From Treponema sp. (GTDB lineage Bacteria > Spirochaetota > Spirochaetia > Treponematales > Breznakiellaceae), in the NCBI GenBank assembly GCA_031275535.1, contig JAISOR010000219.1, forward strand, positions 1 through 10,080: a stretch of DNA of 10,080 nt, in the 5' to 3' direction. Below are positions 5,313 to 10,080 of the stretch, piece by piece. The notes beneath the pieces were generated by a model. The model saw nothing but the letters and a program-made list of their open reading frames with translations, was not told the origin of the DNA and did no database searches. Within the stretch, counting starts at the first letter, position 1. The number at the start of each line of letters is the position of its first letter. The translations under genes and the position numbers were made by a program.

Positions 5313-6749
5313 TCAGGAAAAAAGGGCTTTTATGGCGGATTTTAAATCCCCCACGGCGATGGTCTTTCCGCTCTCTTTTACCGGGGACGGCCCTTCGGCG
5401 GGCCGGTCCCGGGTGTCCGCGGCGGGGCCCAGGAAGGTTTCAAACCCCAGACTCCGGCTGGTTTTGATCCGCCCCTCCAGGCGCCTTACGGGCCGTACTT
5501 CCCCGGCAAGGGAGAGTTCCCCGGCAACGGCCGCCCGGCCCGGCAGGGAAAGGCCGGTTTTGGCGGAGTAAAGGGCGCAGCCCAGGGCAAGCTCCACCCC
5601 CACTTCGGCAATCCGAATACCGCCGGCCACGTTTATATAGAGGTCCTGATCCGAAAGCCGAAGCTTGAGGTGTTTCTCCAGGGTGGCGGCAACCCGGGAT
5701 ACCCGGGCGGAGTCGATCCGGTCCGAAAACACCCGGCTCATGGAACCCTTGGCGGGAACCGTCAGGGCCTGGATCTCCACCAGCAGGGTCCGGCTTCCCT
5801 CCAGGACCGCGGCGGTAGCGACCCCCGGGGGCAGTTCCCCCTCCCGGTGGATCAAAAAAAGCAGGGAGGGGTCCTCCACCACGGACAAACCCCGCTCCCC
5901 CATGGTAAAGATCCCGATCTCGTCCACCGAACCGAAGCGGTTTTTGGCGGCCCTGAGAAAACGGCAGTCCCCGTCGTTTTGCTCAAAGTAAAGTACCGTG
6001 TCCACCATGTGTTCCAGGGTCTTGGGGCCGGAAATAATCCCTTCCTTGGTAACATGGGCCACCAGGAACAGGGCGGCGTCGTGTTCTTTGACCCAGGAAA
6101 TAAGCTCGTAGGAGCAGTACTTCATCTGATTTACGGTGCCTGGCACCACCCCGACTTCGGCGGTGTGGAGGGTCTGGGCGGAATCCACCATGATGATCAC
6201 CGGTTTGACTGCCTCCAGGATGGTTTCGATATCCTCAAGCTTCCCGGTACAACATAACTCGATCCGGGAGGTGTTTCCCCCGGGGGGGGAATTCGGTTTT
6301 AACGGGGCGCCGCCCTTTCCGCCGGCAAAGAGGCCGAGCCTCTCCGCCCGCATCCGTACCTGGCCGACGGATTCCTCCCCGGAGATGTAGAGGATCCTCC
6401 CCCGGGTTTCCGCGGCGGCGGCGGCCTGGAGCAGCAGGGTGGATTTCCCTATTCCCGGTTCCCCCCCGACCAGGATGGCGGACCGTTTCATGATGCCCCC
6501 TCCCAGCACCCGGTCAAGCTCGGGGATGCCGCTGCCGATGCGGCCCCCTTCCTGGGGGTCCACCGCGGACAGGGGAATCGATTGGGGGGGGGCGCTCCCC
6601 TTTACCCCCGGGGCGGGGCCGGGGGTCCGGGATACGGCGGTTTCGATGAGGGTGTTCCAGTCCCCGCATTCGGGACAGCGGCCGAGCCACTTGGGCTCCT
6701 CGTGGCCGCAGGCGGAACACTTAAAGATAAAGGTCCTTTGCTTTTTCAT
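5313..6749 (-). CDS. radA: DNA repair/recombination protein RadA
   Basis: A 478-residue RadA, slightly longer than the usual ~455-460. An N-terminal zinc finger (Cys11, Cys14, Cys25, Cys28: CSACG..CPECG) is followed by the RecA-like ATPase with Walker A GGEPGIGKST (95-104), Walker B VIIMVDS (184-190) and the RadA-specific KNRFG (269-273). A C-terminal Lon-protease-like domain (about 330-478) includes GELSLAGEVRPV (410-421). RadA is a cytoplasmic ATP-driven motor that loads on single-stranded DNA and drives branch migration in homologous recombination. A Gly/Pro/Lys-rich insertion (about 142-161) sits after the second helix of the ATPase. The ATG lies 3 nt after the stop of the upstream glycosidase gene and has only a distant GGAG, so translation is probably coupled. 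All key residues are present. Confidence 0.97.
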   Translation of the reverse strand: MKKQRTFIFKCSACGHEEPKWLGRCPECGDWNTLIETAVSRTPGPAPGVKGSAPPQSIPLSAVDPQEGGRIGSGIPELDRVLGGGIMKRSAILVGGEPGIGKSTLLLQAAAAAETRGRILYISGEESVGQVRMRAERLGLFAGGKGGAPLKPNSPPGGNTSRIELCCTGKLEDIETILEAVKPVIIMVDSAQTLHTAEVGVVPGTVNQMKYCSYELISWVKEHDAALFLVAHVTKEGIISGPKTLEHMVDTVLYFEQNDGDCRFLRAAKNRFGSVDEIGIFTMGERGLSVVEDPSLLFLIHREGELPPGVATAAVLEGSRTLLVEIQALTVPAKGSMSRVFSDRIDSARVSRVAATLEKHLKLRLSDQDLYINVAGGIRIAEVGVELALGCALYSAKTGLSLPGRAAVAGELSLAGEVRPVRRLEGRIKTSRSLGFETFLGPAADTRDRPAEGPSPVKESGKTIAVGDLKSAIKALFS

Positions 6750-6752
6750 GGG

Positions 6753-9700
6753 CTAACGGAGCTCCGGTGATTTCAAAACCCCCTGGGGCCAAAAACGGTA
6801 TTCGTAGGTCCAGGCGGGACCCACGGAACGCCACGAATTCGGCCCCCACCAATGCCCGTCAAGGCGATCCACGGCGTGGAGCTGGCCGAAGGTATTGATC
6901 CGGCTGCCGAAAAATTCAAGGTCAATGCGGCGGGGGCCGGAGCCGGCAAGTCCCTGAACCACAAGCCGGTAGGGTGAATAGGCGATGATCCCCTTATCCT
7001 CACCATCCACCCGGACCCGCAGGAGCTGTCCGCGGTAACAGGCCGCCTCGATTTCAAACCCCTCCCCGGAACACTCCGCTTCCAGGTGATAGGTCAAATT
7101 ACCGCCGTAAAAGGGAAGCCCCTGGCGGGTAATGTCCCCAAAGGCAAGGGAGCGGACCGGCCCGGTCAGGATCCCGCAGGTTCCCCGGACCTCAACCCCA
7201 AAGTCCCCCAGCAGGTAGAGGGCTTCCACGTCGATCTTCCGTCCATAGGGCAGGCGGAGGCAGAGGGTATTGCGCCCCTCCCTGATCCGGGGGAGTTTAA
7301 CCCGGCGGATGCAACGGTCCACATACCAGCCTGTTACCGGACCCGCAGGTTCGTCGTTCAGGGTAACCTGGGTAATGCCGGCGTTTTCCAGGGCAAGTTC
7401 CGCCTTTGCTATCTCCAGTTGGCTTTCAAAGGTGTAGCGCAGCCCCAGGGTATGGGGAGCGGCGGCATCCGGTTCAACCCAGGGCTGGGCCACCGCATCA
7501 AGCCGCAGGGGCCAGCCAAGTTCCCGCCGGAGTATGGTATCCAGCCGCAGGATCTCCTCCTGGGGGCGGAAGGGTTCGTTGTCCAGGGCATACTCGGCCA
7601 TATCCAGGAGCAGGACATTGGGCTCCCCGAGGGTGACGGGTACCGGACCGGGAAAGCGGCAGCGGGGGAGGGTCAGGGCGGGGGCGTTATACCCGTCGAG
7701 GTCCGGGGGAGATTCGGGAAGGGGGGGCCCGGCGGCAAAGTCCCCGGAGGAGCCTGCTTTGTCCAGCCTGATGAGCAGGCTGTCGTGGTCGTAGAAGGGA
7801 CGGACCATAAGGGTCCACCCCCGGCTGATCCCCGCTTCCAGGGGGGTAATGTCCCCGGTTATGGTATCGTAGAGGGAAGCCCGCCATTCCCCCCGGACCC
7901 GGACCCGGACGACGGAAGCCGTGGGAATATCGGGGTTCACCGGCCGGTCCCCATGGGCGATGAAGAGCCACCGGGTAGTACCCTCCTCCCGAAGCTGGTA
8001 GAGCAGATCCCGCCGTTCCGCGCCGGAGCCGTCCCGAATCTCCACCTCCCGAATTCCCCGGAGGGCATCCAGGAGGGGCAGCCGTTCAAAACCGATAAAT
8101 TCACTTTGTTCCCGCAGCTTCCGGCCGCCGTCGCCGGGAGCCGCGTCCACATACTTCGGGGCGCTTCCCAGGAGGATAAGCCGGCCCCCGGCGTTTGTGA
8201 AAGCCCTAAGCCTTTGGAGGGTGGTGGAGCGGATCGTTTCCATCCCGGGAAGGATAACCACCTCGTAGGCCATTTCCCCCACGGGGAAGCCGGCCCCTTC
8301 CCGGATGTCCGCCATGCCGCAGCGTTCCGGCAGGGTGGATTCACAGATATAGTCAAAGTCGATAAGCCCCCGCAAGAGCCAGTCGCAGAGGTCCAGAAAA
8401 TTCCGGTCCATCTGTTCCCGAACGGCCTGGGTTTGCTCCCGGGGCCCCCAGTGGAGCCAATAACTCTCTATGGGGTGGATTACCCCGACCCGTACCACCG
8501 CCTTACCCCTGGTGAGGACCGAGGCGATCCGGGCGAAGTGATCCTCCACATAGGGATACTCCTTGTACCAGGGGGACTGGTAATTAAAGCTAGCCGGATA
8601 ATCCCGTTTAGCTTCCCCGTTCATGGAAACCCAGGAAAGATGGGGAACCCGGACCGTAACCCCCAGGGCGGCCTGCCAATCCCCCTGGAGTTTATGCCCC
8701 CGAAAATCAAAATCCCAATTGGTAACCCCGTAGAGTTCCGAAAGCACCCCCGGGCGGCCGTATTGCCTGGCCGCGGACTGGGCCTGTTTGGCGGTGGTGA
8801 ACTCCCGCCAGTCGCAGAGCATATCGATCCCCGGCAGCTGGAAAGACCGGTAAGAACGCATGGCCTCCCCCAGAAGCCCGGTCTGGCTTTCCAGGGTGGG
8901 CTCTTCGTCCATGTGGCCGGTCAGCATAAGGCCGTGTCCGGCGCACCAGGCGCCGCATTGATCGGCAAAGGCCGAGGCGAAGCGTTCGGCGATGTGGTCG
9001 TGGTAATGGTAACGGATCCGGGATATCTGCCCGCCGGGAAGCTCCCACAGGAGTTCCGGCAGGCTGCCGATGAGGTTTTCCCCGGGATAGACCTCCCGGT
9101 AGGTCTCGGCAATATCATCCGTCCAGGGGAGGATCACGTCCCGTTCTTCCCGGGCGAAATGCAGGGTTCCCTTTTGGGAAAACTGGGGTTCGTCGGTAAA
9201 AATCGCCGGGATTATGCCGCCGAAATCCCCGGCAAAATACTCCCGGTACCGCTCATAGGTTATCCGGATAAATTCCCGAATGGCCCGGGGGTCCAGGGTG
9301 TTCACATAGGTTTGATTATTGTACCAGGGGTTGGGAAGGGCGGTTTCGCTATAGGCATAGAGCTTGATCCCCCGGGCGGCTTCCCCTTCTCCTATGGAGG
9401 CATACTGCTCCAGTTCCCCCTCCTCGTTGAGGGTTACGTCAAAGCAGGCCGCAAGCCTTCCGTTTTCGGACCGGATCGCGGAGGAACTGGCGAATTTTTC
9501 CCGGCCCGTCGCGGCGGCGCTGCCATAGGGCCGCCGGGTTAAGAGGAGGTGCCTGACCCGGTACTGTTTCTGCCGGGTAACCAGCCCCCCCGCCGCCCCC
9601 GAAGGCCAGCGATCCTCATCGTAGAGCCAGGCGAGCATCCCCTCGTCCCGGGCCTTCTCCACGCAGGCCTTTACCATTTCCATATATTCGTCACTTAAAT

Positions 9701-9896
9701 ATTCGGTGGCCATACCGGTCCGAACGTGCATATGAAAACCGCCGAACCCCATCTTTTTAAGTTCCCCGATTTGCCAAAGCAGTTCATCCCGGTCAAGGCG
9801 GTTGTTCCATGCCCAAAAGGGCGTCCCCCGGTACTCGCGGGAGGGGCGTTTAAAATCTTCCGGCCTGAGCGGCTGTTCCCGTTTAGGATAAAGCAT
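6753..9896 (-). CDS. Large cytoplasmic glycoside hydrolase-like protein (GH106-like architecture)
   Basis: A 1047-residue protein with no signal peptide. The N-terminal half is a probable (beta/alpha)8 barrel: RGTPFWAWNN (23-32), MGFGGFHMHVRTGM (49-62), AWLYDEDRWPSGAAGG (89-104), FTDEPQFS (233-240), LTGHMDEEP (325-333), LSELYGVTNWDF (385-396). These acid-rich strand ends are the likely sugar site. Next comes a Rossmann-like middle domain (about 465-650; VGVIHPIESYWLHWGP, GGRLILLGSAPKYVD), as in several large glycosidases. The C-terminal part is beta-sandwich, with a sugar-binding jelly roll (about 815-905) and the end HWWGPNSWRSVGPAWTYEYR (1015-1034). The overall plan resembles the alpha-L-rhamnosidase family GH106 and related uncharacterised groups; the sugar specificity cannot be read from the sequence. 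The start has GAAAGGAG 5-7 nt upstream. Its stop is 3 nt before radA. Confidence 0.75.
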   Translation of the reverse strand: MLYPKREQPLRPEDFKRPSREYRGTPFWAWNNRLDRDELLWQIGELKKMGFGGFHMHVRTGMATEYLSDEYMEMVKACVEKARDEGMLAWLYDEDRWPSGAAGGLVTRQKQYRVRHLLLTRRPYGSAAATGREKFASSSAIRSENGRLAACFDVTLNEEGELEQYASIGEGEAARGIKLYAYSETALPNPWYNNQTYVNTLDPRAIREFIRITYERYREYFAGDFGGIIPAIFTDEPQFSQKGTLHFAREERDVILPWTDDIAETYREVYPGENLIGSLPELLWELPGGQISRIRYHYHDHIAERFASAFADQCGAWCAGHGLMLTGHMDEEPTLESQTGLLGEAMRSYRSFQLPGIDMLCDWREFTTAKQAQSAARQYGRPGVLSELYGVTNWDFDFRGHKLQGDWQAALGVTVRVPHLSWVSMNGEAKRDYPASFNYQSPWYKEYPYVEDHFARIASVLTRGKAVVRVGVIHPIESYWLHWGPREQTQAVREQMDRNFLDLCDWLLRGLIDFDYICESTLPERCGMADIREGAGFPVGEMAYEVVILPGMETIRSTTLQRLRAFTNAGGRLILLGSAPKYVDAAPGDGGRKLREQSEFIGFERLPLLDALRGIREVEIRDGSGAERRDLLYQLREEGTTRWLFIAHGDRPVNPDIPTASVVRVRVRGEWRASLYDTITGDITPLEAGISRGWTLMVRPFYDHDSLLIRLDKAGSSGDFAAGPPLPESPPDLDGYNAPALTLPRCRFPGPVPVTLGEPNVLLLDMAEYALDNEPFRPQEEILRLDTILRRELGWPLRLDAVAQPWVEPDAAAPHTLGLRYTFESQLEIAKAELALENAGITQVTLNDEPAGPVTGWYVDRCIRRVKLPRIREGRNTLCLRLPYGRKIDVEALYLLGDFGVEVRGTCGILTGPVRSLAFGDITRQGLPFYGGNLTYHLEAECSGEGFEIEAACYRGQLLRVRVDGEDKGIIAYSPYRLVVQGLAGSGPRRIDLEFFGSRINTFGQLHAVDRLDGHWWGPNSWRSVGPAWTYEYRFWPQGVLKSPELR

Positions 9897-9920
9897 GACG
9901 ACTCCTTTCCGAAAAAATCC

Positions 9921-9941
9921 GGTTGAAACCAGTTTCCAACC
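9921..9941. promoter_or_regulatory. Imperfect 21-bp dyad, possible operator of the glycosidase gene
   Basis: GGTTG (9921-9925) and CAACC (9937-9941) flank AAACCAGTTTC, giving 8 of 10 symmetric pairs around position 9931. It ends 24 bp upstream of the ATG, just ahead of the ribosome binding site (9902-9908). Sugar-enzyme genes are often controlled by LacI-type repressors binding TGAAAC..GTTTCA-like dyads, which this resembles, but no regulator gene is in the window and no promoter was identified beside it. Confidence 0.35.
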
Positions 9942-9964
9942 CGGTTTGACTTGGGAATGCCCCT

Positions 9965-10030
9965 AGGAGCCTGTTGCACTTGTGGATTTTTTGCATAGAT
10001 ATGCAAAAAATCCTCGATTATCGGGCTCCT
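9965..10030. repeat. 66-bp nested palindrome
   Basis: The inner stem is perfect: GGATTTTTTGCAT (9984-9996), loop AGAT, ATGCAAAAAATCC (10001-10013). Outer arms AGGAGCCTG (9965-9973) and CGGGCTCCT (10022-10030) pair over 9 bp with one T-G wobble. The two segments between arms (about 10 and 8 nt) are unpaired. A unit with terminal inverted repeats and an internal palindrome resembles a very small non-coding repeat element (MITE- or REP-like). No target-site duplication was found. Confidence 0.7.
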
Positions 10031-10046
10031 TTATGCAGTTTGTAGG

Positions 10047-10078
10047 GTATAAAAATTCACTTTTGTGAATTTTTATAC
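10047..10078. repeat. Perfect 14-bp AT-rich hairpin
   Basis: GTATAAAAATTCAC (10047-10060), loop TTTT, GTGAATTTTTATAC (10065-10078). It could be a terminator of a gene beyond the window or one end of a repeat unit; it has little GC and no additional T run within the window. Confidence 0.65.
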
Positions 10079-10080
10079 GA

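Noticed and set aside
7086..9542. An 818-codon open frame on the plus strand, opposite the glycosidase gene
   Set aside because: It is very rich in Gly and Pro, has no recognisable domain and mirrors the minus-strand gene, whose product has clear conserved motifs. Long antisense frames are expected with this GC-rich codon use.

Overview
The window reads as an ordinary chromosomal stretch of a GC-rich anaerobic bacterium, most likely a spirochaete of the Treponema group (possibly a gut or termite-gut type). This rests on the NfeD/FloA protein style, a single-RRM RNA-binding protein, a cysteine-rich LUD-family protein and CCGG-rich codon use. The assignment is an inference from recognised families; no marker gene such as rRNA is present. 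No CRISPR array, tRNA, rRNA, transposase or phage gene was seen.

Plus-strand half (1-4509). The window opens inside the 3' end of a LUD-domain gene (ends 386), followed by a small GC hairpin. Positions 387-991 hold no convincing gene. They contain a good sigma70-type promoter (TTGACA-17 bp-TAAGAT, 589-617), and its predicted transcript begins with a dense series of hairpins (628-960). This leader runs into a four-gene cluster: nfeD (membrane-bound ClpP-class protease, 992-2575), floA (flotillin-like scaffold, 2702-3694), a small proline-rich single-pass membrane protein (3719-4126) and an unrecognised helical protein (4126-4509, stop/start overlap TAATG). The cluster looks like a membrane-microdomain operon with two undescribed passengers.

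Minus-strand half (4510-10080). A convergent terminator separates the cluster from a 97-residue RRM protein (4583-4876). That gene has its own promoter candidate at 5134-5162 and a leader of about 250 nt. Upstream lie radA (5313-6749) and, only 3 nt before it, a 1047-residue cytoplasmic glycosidase-like protein (6753-9896) that probably shares its transcript. The region in front of the glycosidase (9897-10080) has a strong ribosome binding site, a 21-bp imperfect dyad that could be an operator, a 66-bp nested palindrome and a perfect 14-bp hairpin at the window edge.

No clear new defence or mobile system is present. The parts most worth following up are the hairpin-array leader of nfeD with its mutually exclusive pairings, the two unknown genes behind floA, the long leader of the RRM gene, the glycosidase-radA pairing, and the palindromic elements at the right edge.
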